Position numbers and translations under genes: made by a program. 18,923 bases of DNA from Clostridiales bacterium (GTDB lineage: Bacteria; Bacillota_A; Clostridia; Peptostreptococcales; Anaerovoracaceae), in assembly GCA_015058265.1 (NCBI GenBank), contig SVCR01000006.1, positions 1 through 18,923 on the forward strand, read 5' to 3'. The notes beneath the pieces were generated by a model. That model saw only the letters and a list, made by a program, of their open reading frames with translations, did not search any database and was not told where the DNA came from. Within the stretch, counting starts at the first letter, position 1. Every line of letters starts with the position of its first letter. Shown here piece after piece: positions 1-7,200 of this stretch.

Positions 1-2981
1 AGATAGAAAGTCTGAACATTCCTGCTGAAGGAGACCAGATCGATAGCAGCGGAGAAGGCGGAGAGGTGAGCTTTGATCTTCTTGATGAAGGGAACAGCCC
101 TTTCTACCGCTTTGCTATAAGCGATGAGATCGAAGGAGACGATGAAGGTAATGTATTCGTTGACTACGTAATCGATGCCGATTCAGATGCCTACACATGT
201 GAATCACCGGTTAAGGTAACTCTGAAATGCTATTATGACGAGACCTGGAACAGCCATGTCGCTGTCGACAAGGTCGGTACAGAGGCTTACACAGGGCTGG
301 TAAAGATCGGACTGAAGGCAGAGGAGCCGCCTGCACCTTCTACTAATGTAAAGAAGGGCGATCTTGTTGATGCAGGAAAGCTTGACGCAGAAGGATATAC
401 AGGCGTACCTCGCTGGCGCGTCATAGATGTGAAAGAGGACAGTGTCCTGCTCCTTTCTGAAAATCTGTGGAAGGGCAACGGATCTGATCCTAATGCCACA
501 GTTTCTTTCGGAAACACTGATAATAAAGATGAGGCCGCAGACTGGAACAACACAACTGCTTCAGCATGGTGCGACGGCTTTGAGAACGCGGTACTGAAAG
601 ATGTTGACGGTCTGGACATACAGAACTTTTCATCAACTGACCCTGAGTACACATATACCAAAGAAACTTTGAAATATGTATTCAGGAGCGCATATGTATA
701 TGACAAAGTCCTCTTCCTTTCAGCTGAAGAAGCGGACACGCTCATAACGGATCCGGCACAGAGAACGGCAAGCATGCCGGGGTCTGAAGAGGCGCTTCAG
801 TGGCTGCTTCGCTCAACTGAGACGAGCGGCGGACACAGATACGCAGGTGCTGTACAGCCTGATGGAGGTCTGACAGCTATAAGAGCCAGAGACGCAAGAG
901 CAGTTCGTCCGGCTTTCTGGGCCAAGGTCGATGAGAAAAAGTTCACTGCGACTGATGAAAGCGGCTCAACAGTATGGGCAGCTAAGGATTCCGTGAGCAA
1001 GACCGCGCTTAAGACAGCGATCTGCTCAGCAGAGATGGATAAGGATTCTGTTCCTGCATCCGATGACGGAAAAGAAATATTTGCCGGCAAGCAGTATGTA
1101 ACTACAGAAGCAAGTGAAACCTTTAAGGCAGCGATCGCTGACGCCAAGGCTGTGATCAGCAGTGATGAAGCTGATCAGGCTGAAGTAGATGCCGCTGTTA
1201 CCGCGCTCGGTTCAGCACAGGAAGTATTCGACACTGCTAAGATCACTGCATCTGTTGATAAGACTGAGCTGACAGAGGCTATAGGAAAAGCGGAAACAGC
1301 CATTGAGGGTGTTGCAGTATCTGAAGACGGCATCAAGGATGATGAAGGAAATGACCTTGCCGAAGGCAAAGAATATGTTACTCCTGCGGACAAGCAGGCA
1401 TTCAGCAGCGCGATCAGCAGCGCAAGCAGCATAGCAGGCAGGGAGGACAAATATCTCAATCAGAAGATGCTCGATGAGGCTAAGACCAGTCTCGAGACTG
1501 CCGCTGAGACTTTCGAGAACGCCAAGAAGAAGGCGGGAGAGGTCGTTGAGGCAGATAAAACAGCTCTGCAGGCTGCTATAAGCGCAGCGACTTCGGATAT
1601 GAACGGCACGACTGTTTCAGAGGACGGCTCAGGTCTTGAAGACGGCACTGAATATGTGACCGTTTCCGACAGGTCGGCACTCAAAGAGGCTATTGATAAA
1701 GCTCAGGAGATCTTCGACAAGGCGGATGCTTCTCAGGCAGAGGTCGACGGAGCTGTTTCAGATCTGAACGAAGCCAAGAAGACGTTTGACGCAGCAAAGC
1801 AGACAGCCGGCGGGTCGGCTCCGGCTCCGGTCGCTTCGGGATTAAAGGTTAAGACCGATAAGGATCCATGCAAGGGGTTCCCTGTGACCGAAGTTCCTTG
1901 GAGCTTCAGCGAATATCAGAATGACCATATACCGCCGATCTACATAGTAAGATCGAAACCTTCTGACAGCATCGTTATCAATGACAAAGGATTTACAGTC
2001 AGCGGAGAGCACAAGTATCTCGTGGCCGGCTCGGTAGCGATGGACATGAGCACTCCTTACTGGCCTGAGCAGTGCGGCGGCGGCAATGTAGTGACGACCC
2101 TGGATTACGGTGATCCTGATGAGATGACGGGCATAGCAGGGACTGTTGACGACTGGGCTTATTCGCAGATGATGGGACTGCTTCCTGCTGACCTTGAGCT
2201 TCCGGATGCGCAGGCACTCACAGATAAACTGGCACCTTATGCTCTCAACAATGATCCTGCTTCGACCAATGCCGGTATCGTCTGGGTATACGGCGCGGGA
2301 ACAGCGGAGCGTGCAGCTCAGGGAGTAACTAATTACATCCTCGTGGATATCCGTGACTTTGACGCTGAAAGTGTCGAAGATCACGACTGGGGAGAGACTC
2401 CTGTGTGGGAGTGGACAGGTAATGATGCTGACGGATACACAGCGGCAAAGGCGACCTTCACCTGCACAAACTGCAGCAAGACAACGACTGAAGAGGCTAA
2501 GATCAGCACTAAGACTGAAGGCGGAAACAAAGTCTGTACCGCGACGATAGAACTCGGGGGAATGACTTATACTGATTCGAAGTCTGTTAAGGCGAGCGAG
2601 GAGCCGCAGCAGGACGATGCCGACGCTAAGGCAAAAAAGGTCAAGACCGTCACCGTCAATGCTGCAACTGTCAACGCGAAGGCTGTCGACAAAGCAGTCA
2701 AGAAGGCCGGCGGATCGCCGAAGTATGTGACTAAGATCATTCTCGGTAAGAAGGTCAAGAAGGTCAGCGCTAAGACATTCGCGAAGTATAAGAAGGTCAC
2801 AACCATCGAGCTGAAGACCAAGAAGCTCAGCAAGAAGTCTGCAAAGAGTTCTCTCAAGAGCTCGAAGGTCAAGACGGTAAGAGTCAAGGTCGGAAGCAAG
2901 AAGGTCAATAAGAAGTACGTGAAGAAGTATAAGAAGATCTTCACAAAGAAGATCGCCGGCAGGAAGGTAAGAGTCAGATAA
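1..2981 (+). CDS. Secreted/surface FIVAR and DUF6273-like protein with basic C-terminal module (5' partial)
   Basis: The frame is open to the window edge (first whole codon at 3), so the true start lies upstream and the GTG at 66 is only an internal codon; residues here count from 66. Visible parts in order: a DUF6273-like block (about 95-305; WRVIDV, ENLW and LLRS motifs, ending RAVRPAFW); three FIVAR-type three-helix repeats (about 310-395, 395-485, 492-580), each with an EYVT/QYVT turn; an unrecognised region (about 590-770); a small CxxC module (DHDWGETPVWEW, CTNC, about 775-850) of a type common in clostridial surface proteins; and a Lys-rich module (852-971). There is no LPXTG motif, so wall attachment would have to be noncovalent, perhaps through the basic module (inference). 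It shares that module with the protease downstream. FIVAR repeats occur in adhesins, so a binding role is likely, but the ligand is unknown. The signal peptide would lie outside the window. Confidence 0.85.
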   Translation, partial: IESLNIPAEGDQIDSSGEGGEVSFDLLDEGNSPFYRFAISDEIEGDDEGNVFVDYVIDADSDAYTCESPVKVTLKCYYDETWNSHVAVDKVGTEAYTGLVKIGLKAEEPPAPSTNVKKGDLVDAGKLDAEGYTGVPRWRVIDVKEDSVLLLSENLWKGNGSDPNATVSFGNTDNKDEAADWNNTTASAWCDGFENAVLKDVDGLDIQNFSSTDPEYTYTKETLKYVFRSAYVYDKVLFLSAEEADTLITDPAQRTASMPGSEEALQWLLRSTETSGGHRYAGAVQPDGGLTAIRARDARAVRPAFWAKVDEKKFTATDESGSTVWAAKDSVSKTALKTAICSAEMDKDSVPASDDGKEIFAGKQYVTTEASETFKAAIADAKAVISSDEADQAEVDAAVTALGSAQEVFDTAKITASVDKTELTEAIGKAETAIEGVAVSEDGIKDDEGNDLAEGKEYVTPADKQAFSSAISSASSIAGREDKYLNQKMLDEAKTSLETAAETFENAKKKAGEVVEADKTALQAAISAATSDMNGTTVSEDGSGLEDGTEYVTVSDRSALKEAIDKAQEIFDKADASQAEVDGAVSDLNEAKKTFDAAKQTAGGSAPAPVASGLKVKTDKDPCKGFPVTEVPWSFSEYQNDHIPPIYIVRSKPSDSIVINDKGFTVSGEHKYLVAGSVAMDMSTPYWPEQCGGGNVVTTLDYGDPDEMTGIAGTVDDWAYSQMMGLLPADLELPDAQALTDKLAPYALNNDPASTNAGIVWVYGAGTAERAAQGVTNYILVDIRDFDAESVEDHDWGETPVWEWTGNDADGYTAAKATFTCTNCSKTTTEEAKISTKTEGGNKVCTATIELGGMTYTDSKSVKASEEPQQDDADAKAKKVKTVTVNAATVNAKAVDKAVKKAGGSPKYVTKIILGKKVKKVSAKTFAKYKKVTTIELKTKKLSKKSAKSSLKSSKVKTVRVKVGSKKVNKKYVKKYKKIFTKKIAGRKVRVR
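2619..2978 (+). repeat. Basic C-terminal module, copy A
   Basis: This codes the last 120 residues of the FIVAR protein (ADAKAKKVKTV to KVRVR). It aligns without gaps to 4331-4690 in the protease gene, with about 21 differing residues by my count (roughly 82% identity). Most changes are conservative (K/R, I/V, S/N). The pattern of Val/Ile strands and Lys-rich turns resembles a degenerate leucine-rich repeat of the BspA type. It probably folds as a surface or wall-binding domain (inference). Confidence 0.85.
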
Positions 2982-2986
2982 CAGAC

Positions 2987-3009
2987 TCCGCTCGCAACAA
3001 TCAAGCGGA
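2987..3009 (+). other. Short inverted repeat between the two surface genes
   Basis: TCCGCT (2987-2992) pairs with AGCGGA (3004-3009) across an 11-nt loop. No T tract follows, so it is a poor terminator. It may be a processing or stability hairpin, and the two genes are probably cotranscribed. Confidence 0.3.
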
Positions 3010-3049
3010 CTTGTCGGAGCTTTGCTCACGGGAGAGCGGCAAATTCGAT

Positions 3050-4696
3050 ATGATCAGAGACAGCTTAAGAAAGATACACAGATCAATATGCATATTCATG
3101 ACAGCAGCGCTGGTGCTGTCGCTTATCATGCCCGCTTACGCGGATGCAGGCAGCGGCAGTATCAGACATGCCTCTGATATAGGTGAATACATCGATGCTA
3201 CTGAAGCTGCTGATGATCAGGACCCGATCTTCGGCACCAGAAGGATCAAGGTAAAGAAAGAACTCTCATCACTCGAAGGGGCGGAGAAAGGTGTCTGCTA
3301 CGACGGATGTACTCTTCTCAGCTTCGATACGGTGGAAGAGACGCGCGAGGCATATGACAGGCTTTGTGCGAAGTACGGTGAGAGCGATGTCGTTGTGGAC
3401 CTTCCGATGCTCAGAGCGGAAGCCGCAGGCTGGGGCTATGAGTATATGAATCTGGATGATCAGATCAAACGCAGCGAGAAGGTGCACGGAAAGGACGGGA
3501 CCAAGGTCACAGTAGCAGTGATAGATTCCGGCATCAGCAAATACCATGAGGTGTTCGCGGGAAGGACGATATCTCCATATTCAAGGAATATCCTGCAGAA
3601 CAGCACGAATTATTCCGATCAGACAGGTCACGGGACTGAGGTGGCCGGGATCATCGCGGAGTCCACTCCGGGCAATGTTGAGCTCATGATACTTAAGGTG
3701 TTCGGCTCGGATGAGACTGTAAGCTTCCAGAATGTCGGCACTGCCGTAAGATACGCGGCAGACAACGGCGCGGATGTGATAAACATGTCCATGTCGATCC
3801 CTGTCAACGAGAGGATCAAGGAAAATCCGGATTACGAGGATGCGATCAGGACTGCTGTAGCTGATCTGGACTCGGAACTCAGCTACGCGGCAGGGAAGAA
3901 CATCGTGATCTGCGCGGCTGCAGGCAACGAGGGCGGAAATATGGATGAGCTGGGATCTTTCCCGGCAGGAAGCACAAATACCATCGCCGTAGGATCCATA
4001 GATAAAGACAGACCGGTCAATGATAATGACACAAGGTCATACTTCTCGAACTACGGGAGCACTTTGGATTTCTGCGCACCCGGCAGTGATCTGACAGTTG
4101 CGAAGAAGGACACGGAATCTGATTACTGGCAGGATTACGGTACGAGCCTTGCGGCGCCTTATATCACCGCCTGCTGCGCTTACATCAAGATGGATGATCC
4201 TTCTGCCGGAAACTTTGCTGCAAAAGAGACCCTCAAGAGCATCGCCGTAGACTACGGAAGCGAGGGGCGAGACGACTACTTTGGCTGGGGCATGCCTAAG
4301 TTCGAAGATTTCGTAGAGGTACCGGCGGATCCGGATGCGAAGGCGCGAAAGGTCAAAACGGTGACAGTCAATGCCTCGACGGTCAACGCGAAAGCGGTAG
4401 ATAAGGCGGTCGGGAAGGCCGGCGGATCATACAAGTATGTGACTAAGATCGTTCTCGGCAAGAAGGTCAGGAAAATCAGCGCTAAGACTTTCGCGAAGTA
4501 CAGGAAGGTCACAACTGTCGAACTGAAGACCAGGAAGCTCAGTAAGAAGTCTGTGAAGAATTCTCTCAAGAACTCGAAGGTCAAAACTGTCAAGGTCAAG
4601 GCCGGAAGCAGGAAGGTCAACAAGAAGTACGTAAAGATCTACAAGAAGTATTTCACCAAGAAAAACGCGGGAAGAAAAGTAACTGTCAGGTTGTGA
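3050..4696 (+). CDS. Secreted S8 (subtilisin-like) serine protease with basic C-terminal module
   Basis: The frame is open from a TTG at 3011, but the ATG at 3050 gives a clean signal peptide (Arg/Lys start, ITMTAALVLSLIM-like core, AYA-D cleavage) and a loosely spaced GGGAG upstream, so I chose it (548 aa). A propeptide-like stretch (about 65-120, inhibitor I9 style) precedes the catalytic domain (about 130-425). The triad and oxyanion residues are all visible: Asp159 in VAVIDSG, His194 in GHGTEVAG, Asn293 in AAGNEG and Ser366 in GTSLAAP. The protein should therefore be an active exported endopeptidase. Residues 430-548 repeat the basic module of the preceding surface protein, which suggests both sit at the same wall site and that the protease may act on that protein or on host proteins (inference). 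The gene lies 68 bp after the upstream gene, with no promoter seen between them. The substrate is unknown. Confidence 0.93.
   Translation: MIRDSLRKIHRSICIFMTAALVLSLIMPAYADAGSGSIRHASDIGEYIDATEAADDQDPIFGTRRIKVKKELSSLEGAEKGVCYDGCTLLSFDTVEETREAYDRLCAKYGESDVVVDLPMLRAEAAGWGYEYMNLDDQIKRSEKVHGKDGTKVTVAVIDSGISKYHEVFAGRTISPYSRNILQNSTNYSDQTGHGTEVAGIIAESTPGNVELMILKVFGSDETVSFQNVGTAVRYAADNGADVINMSMSIPVNERIKENPDYEDAIRTAVADLDSELSYAAGKNIVICAAAGNEGGNMDELGSFPAGSTNTIAVGSIDKDRPVNDNDTRSYFSNYGSTLDFCAPGSDLTVAKKDTESDYWQDYGTSLAAPYITACCAYIKMDDPSAGNFAAKETLKSIAVDYGSEGRDDYFGWGMPKFEDFVEVPADPDAKARKVKTVTVNASTVNAKAVDKAVGKAGGSYKYVTKIVLGKKVRKISAKTFAKYRKVTTVELKTRKLSKKSVKNSLKNSKVKTVKVKAGSRKVNKKYVKIYKKYFTKKNAGRKVTVRL
4331..4693 (+). 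repeat. Basic C-terminal module, copy B
   Basis: This is the protease copy of the module at 2619-2978, ending in one extra Leu. The nucleotide sequence is also clearly related (for example CAAGTATGTGACTAAGATC in both), but third positions have drifted. That suggests an older duplication or domain shuffling, not recent gene conversion. Confidence 0.85.
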
Positions 4697-4742
4697 AGAA
4701 CCTGAGCAGTTGATTAATGACCGGGATAGATGAAGATCCCGG
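4687..4742 (+). other. Two consecutive hairpins at the 3' end of the protease gene
   Basis: CAGGTT (4687-4692) pairs with AACCTG (4699-4704) around the stop codon. CCGGGAT (4721-4727) pairs with ATCCCGG (4736-4742). Neither has a T tract. With the terminator at 4767 they form a run of three stem-loops that may protect the transcript from 3' decay (inference). Confidence 0.5.
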
Positions 4743-4766
4743 GCAGCAGATGAATCGCGATATAAG

Positions 4767-4806
4767 AAACTCGAACGTGGGAAGAACGCCCTGTTCGAGT
4801 TTTTTT
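4767..4806 (+). terminator. Rho-independent terminator of the surface-protein unit
   Basis: A 10-bp perfect stem, AAACTCGAAC (4767-4776) with GTTCGAGTTT (4793-4802), runs into seven T residues (4800-4806). The 16-nt loop can pair further (GGG with CCC). This is a strong intrinsic terminator for the two rightward genes before it. Confidence 0.9.
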
Positions 4807-4826
4807 CAGCCCCTTTACTTAATTGG

Positions 4827-4852
4827 AGCGTCAATCAAAAAAAGACGCTTTT
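4827..4852 (+). other. Terminator-like hairpin in the fba upstream region
   Basis: AGCGTC (4827-4832) pairs with GACGCT (4844-4849), followed by TTTT. The 11-nt loop is A-rich. It may be a back-up terminator. The stretch 4853-4981 beyond it shows no gene or clear signal before the fba promoter. Confidence 0.45.
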
Positions 4853-4981
4853 GCCATAATATGGGTAAGGGCGAAGTCGCTGAGGCGCGGCTTTGCGCAT
4901 AATAATACGGCTGATCTCTGCTCCATAGAGAAAAGAAGCGATTAAGTAATGCCTCACGCGTTTTCGGATAAAAAGTAGCAG

Positions 4982-5010
4982 TTGATATTTTGAATGTATG
5001 ATTTTATAAT
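4982..5010 (+). promoter_or_regulatory. Sigma-A type promoter for fba
   Basis: The -35 TTGATA (4982-4987) and the -10 TATAAT (5005-5010) are separated by exactly 17 bp. Transcription would start near 5017, giving a leader of about 95 nt. The near-consensus match fits high expression of a glycolytic gene. Confidence 0.85.
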
Positions 5011-5034
5011 TGACGGGAAAGTGTAAATAAAGTC

Positions 5035-5080
5035 GGAGCGGTATGATATGTCATGCCGCCCGCATATAAGTTATAGCTCC
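5035..5080 (+). promoter_or_regulatory. Structured fba leader (hairpin with a competing stem)
   Basis: GCGGTATGA (5038-5046) pairs over all nine positions, with one T-G wobble, to TCATGCCGC (5051-5059) around the loop TATG. GGAGC (5035-5039) can instead pair with GCTCC (5076-5080) and shares two bases with the hairpin. The structure ends about 20 nt before the ribosome binding site. It matches no riboswitch I know. Confidence 0.4.
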
Positions 5081-5112
5081 ATATAATCAGAATGAACAGA
5101 AGGGAGTAAATA

Positions 5113-6081
5113 ATGCCATTAGTAACAACAACTGAAATGTTCAAGAAAGCTTATGACGGCGGATATGCTATTGGTGCTTTCAACGTAAACAACATGGAGA
5201 TCGTACAGGGTATCACAGAGGCTGCAGGAGAACTGAGAAGCCCGGTCATCCTTCAGGTATCGAAGGGTGCAAGAGCTTATGCTAACCATACATATCTTGT
5301 CAAGCTCGTAGAGGCTGCTATTGAAGAGAATCCTGATATTCCTATCGCACTTCACCTTGACCACGGCGATTCCTTCGAGCTGTGCAAGAGCTGCATCGAT
5401 GGCGGATTCACTTCCGTAATGATCGATATGTCATCAAAGCCGTTCGAAGAGAACATAGAAGTAACACGTCAGGTAGTAGAATATGCTCACGCTCACGGCG
5501 TAGTAGTCGAGGCTGAGCTGGGAACACTTGAAGGTGTTGAGGACGAAGTAGTTGTAGAAGCAGGACAGGCTTCCTACACAAGACCTGAAGAGGTAGAAGA
5601 GTTCGTTACACGTACAGGCTGTGACTCACTCGCTATCGCTATCGGAACATCCCACGGCGCTTACAAGTTCCGTCCTGAACAGTGCACAAGAAACGAGAAG
5701 GGCATTCTCGTTCCACCTCCACTGCGCTTTGACGTACTTGATGAAGTAACCAAGAGACTGCCTGGATTCCCTATCGTACTTCATGGTTCATCATCAGTAC
5801 CTCAGGAATTCGTAAAGCTCATCAACCAGTACGGCGGAAACATGCCTGATGCTATCGGCATTCCTGAAGAGCAGCTCCGTCAGGCTGCAACATCTGCAGT
5901 ATGCAAGATCAACATCGATTCAGATATCCGTCTTGCAATGACAGCTTGCATCCGTCAGCACTTCGCTGAGCATCCTGATCACTTCGATCCGCGCCAGTAC
6001 CTCAAGCCTGCAAGAGCTGCAGTCAAGGAAATGGTAGCACACAAGATCGTAAACGTACTCGGAAGCAACGACAGGATCTAA
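5113..6081 (+). CDS. fba: Class II fructose-1,6-bisphosphate aldolase
   Basis: This cytosolic, zinc-dependent enzyme of glycolysis and gluconeogenesis cleaves fructose-1,6-bisphosphate to dihydroxyacetone phosphate and glyceraldehyde-3-phosphate. The 322-residue TIM barrel shows the family hallmarks: the N-terminal GYAIGAFNVNNME strand, H81-L-D83-H84 (catalytic Asp and a zinc His), the VEAELGTLEG strand, further zinc-ligand histidines at H181 (GTSHGAYKF) and H224 (VLHGSSS), and the phosphate-binding KINIDSD segment. The start is fixed by AGGGAG at 5101-5106, six bases before the ATG. It is monocistronic, with its own promoter and terminator. Codon use is more biased than in neighbouring genes, as expected for a highly expressed gene. 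A tagatose-bisphosphate aldolase role is possible for this superfamily, but no tagatose or galactitol genes are nearby. Confidence 0.95.
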   Translation: MPLVTTTEMFKKAYDGGYAIGAFNVNNMEIVQGITEAAGELRSPVILQVSKGARAYANHTYLVKLVEAAIEENPDIPIALHLDHGDSFELCKSCIDGGFTSVMIDMSSKPFEENIEVTRQVVEYAHAHGVVVEAELGTLEGVEDEVVVEAGQASYTRPEEVEEFVTRTGCDSLAIAIGTSHGAYKFRPEQCTRNEKGILVPPPLRFDVLDEVTKRLPGFPIVLHGSSSVPQEFVKLINQYGGNMPDAIGIPEEQLRQAATSAVCKINIDSDIRLAMTACIRQHFAEHPDHFDPRQYLKPARAAVKEMVAHKIVNVLGSNDRI

Positions 6082-6106
6082 TCCCACTGTCTCAACCGAG
6101 CAGATT

Positions 6107-6226
6107 GATCTTGCGGATCATATAGATCATTCGGATCATTCGGATTATAGAACCGATCAGGCTGATCTTGCGGATCATATAGATCATCTGGATCATTCGG
6201 ATCATACAGATCACATCGATCATACG
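6107..6226 (+). repeat. 9-bp tandem array, a GATC in nearly every unit
   Basis: GATC (once GATT) recurs at 6107, 6116, 6125, 6134, 6143, then 6155, 6164, 6173, 6182, 6191, 6200, 6209 and 6218. That is thirteen units at exactly 9 bp except for one 12-bp step. The commonest unit is GATCATTCG. A 25-bp block (6106-6130) recurs exactly at 6163-6187, so there is also a 57-bp higher-order period. The array sits between the fba stop and its terminator and would be transcribed as 3' UTR. Confidence 0.9.
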
Positions 6227-6256
6227 GCGCCGGCATTGGCCGGCGCCTATTCGTTT
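6226..6256 (+). terminator. GC-rich terminator after fba
   Basis: A perfect 9-bp stem, GGCGCCGGC (6226-6234) with GCCGGCGCC (6239-6247), closes a four-base loop ATTG and is followed by TATTCGTTTG. The T tract is broken, but the stem is very stable. It is the only terminator-like element after fba. Confidence 0.75.
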
Positions 6257-6318
6257 GCAAAAGAATAGTACCTCGAGAAGTCAATATATTTTGGTATTCC
6301 CGGTGTTATCCTTGAATT

Positions 6319-6479
6319 GTGAGGTGGAAGACGCAAAGAGTGTTATATTCAGTATTTCTGCTAATATCTGATCTTCCGCGAGGAAGAGCGTGAGGTGGAA
6401 GACGCAAAGTGTGTTATATTCAGTATTTCTGCTAATATCTGATCTTTCGCGAGGAAGGGTGTGATGTGGAAGATGCACG
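6319..6479 (+). repeat. 71-bp tandem repeat, about 2.3 copies, each full copy with a GCGA-loop hairpin
   Basis: Units start at 6319, 6390 and 6461 (the last only about 19 bp and diverged). The two full copies differ at about five positions. Each ends in a hairpin: TCTTCC-GCGA-GGAAGA (6372-6387) and TCTTTC-GCGA-GGAAGG (6443-6458). The units abut with no spacers, so this is not a CRISPR array. No promoter or gene is evident. Confidence 0.9.
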
Positions 6480-6744
6480 GGATATGCAGTTGACTAAGAT
6501 TAGAAGAGCCATTTTCATAATTCTTGTGGCGCGGCCATCATAAGTACGCAAAAGCAACTCGGTTTTATGTAGTAGATAGATTATATTTGTTCATATTCAT
6601 AGAATTATCATGATTACTATGAAAAATCTCTTATTCGGTGTACCGCACTTCATAAGGCCGCGTGAAAAGAGGGAAAAAAGGAGTGGAATGCGCGTTTTGC
6701 GAGTAGAAATATGAAAATCAATTAATAACAATTCCATTACTGCA
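6480..6744. other. AT-rich gene-free stretch with one dyad
   Basis: I see no gene here. The only structure noted is an inverted repeat, TTCATAG (6596-6602) with CTATGAA (6617-6623), around a 14-bp centre containing the palindrome ATCATGAT. It could be an operator, but nothing nearby needs one. A 34-codon frame at 6610-6714 has no ribosome binding site. Confidence 0.4.
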
Positions 6745-6893
6745 TAACCCCTAACACAAACCCCTAACTCAAGCCCATAACACAAATCCATAACACAAAT
6801 CCATAACACAAGCTAATAACGCAACCCCTAACTCAAGCTCATAACTCAAGCTCATAACACAAACCCCTAACTCAAGCCCCTAACACAAACCCG
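6745..6893 (+). repeat. 13-bp A/C-rich tandem array, about 11 units
   Basis: TAAC recurs at 6752, 6765, 6778, 6791, 6804, 6817, 6829, 6842, 6855, 6868 and 6881, at 13-bp steps except one of 12. A further TAAC lies out of phase at 6745. The consensus is about TAACACAAACCCC, with T/A, G/A and C/T variants. The plus strand has almost no G outside CAAG variants, so the strands are strongly asymmetric. The period is not a multiple of three, so it is unlikely to code for protein. Confidence 0.9.
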
Positions 6894-6971
6894 GACTGGC
6901 TTGAATTGATATTAATTATTCTGAAATTGGAGCAAGTATCTAAGAATAATGCGCTCCGGTAAGCGAGAAGG

Positions 6972-6980
6972 TGGTATAAT
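6972..6980 (+). promoter_or_regulatory. Extended -10 promoter for the ABC operon
   Basis: TGGTATAAT at 6972-6980 is a perfect -10 with the TGn extension. There is no good -35 at the expected 6952-6957. Start near 6987 would put the whole 50-bp repeat array in a leader of about 250 nt ahead of the first ABC gene. Confidence 0.6.
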
Positions 6981-7007
6981 CATATGGAATATGCGCTCAG
7001 GTGCCTT

Positions 7008-7200
7008 CAAGCGACTTGATAAGTGGGTTCCTTGGCCCGTGTAGATGCTATGGATGTCAAGCGCCTTGATAAGCGGACACCTTGGTCTGTGTAGATGTTA
7101 TGGATGTTAGGCGCCTTGATAGGCGGGTGCCTTGGTCCGTGTAGGTGTTATGGATGTCAAGCGCCGCGACATGTGGGCCGATGGTCCCGCAGGCGGTAAG
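7008..7200 (+). repeat. 50-bp tandem repeat, three full copies and a degenerate fourth
   Basis: Units begin at 7008, 7058, 7108 and 7158, each exactly 50 bp apart, and all end in ATGGATGT. Copies 1-3 differ from one another by roughly 8-10 substitutions with no indels. Copy 4 matches for about 10 bp and then diverges. The array lies between the probable promoter at 6972 and the ABC operon start. Confidence 0.92.

Noticed and set aside
1842..3029. 395-codon open frame on the minus strand opposite the FIVAR protein
   Set aside because: It is antisense to a well-supported coding region. Its low-complexity Leu/Asp/Ser content is the mirror of Lys-rich codons, and no ribosome binding site or family motif is seen.
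4717..4902. 61-codon plus-strand frame
   Set aside because: It runs straight through the strong terminator at 4767-4806 and has no ribosome binding site.
6078..6284. 68-codon minus-strand frame reading as NPNDP/YDPQDQ repeats
   Set aside because: It starts at TTG with no ribosome binding site. Its repeats simply follow the 9-bp DNA array, and another frame on the other strand is equally repetitive.
6610..6714. 34-codon plus-strand frame (MITMKNLLFGVPHF)
   Set aside because: It has no ribosome binding site or promoter, and its length is within chance in AT-rich DNA.
6319..7200. CRISPR array
   Set aside because: The 71-, 13- and 50-bp units abut directly with no unique spacers, and no cas genes are present.
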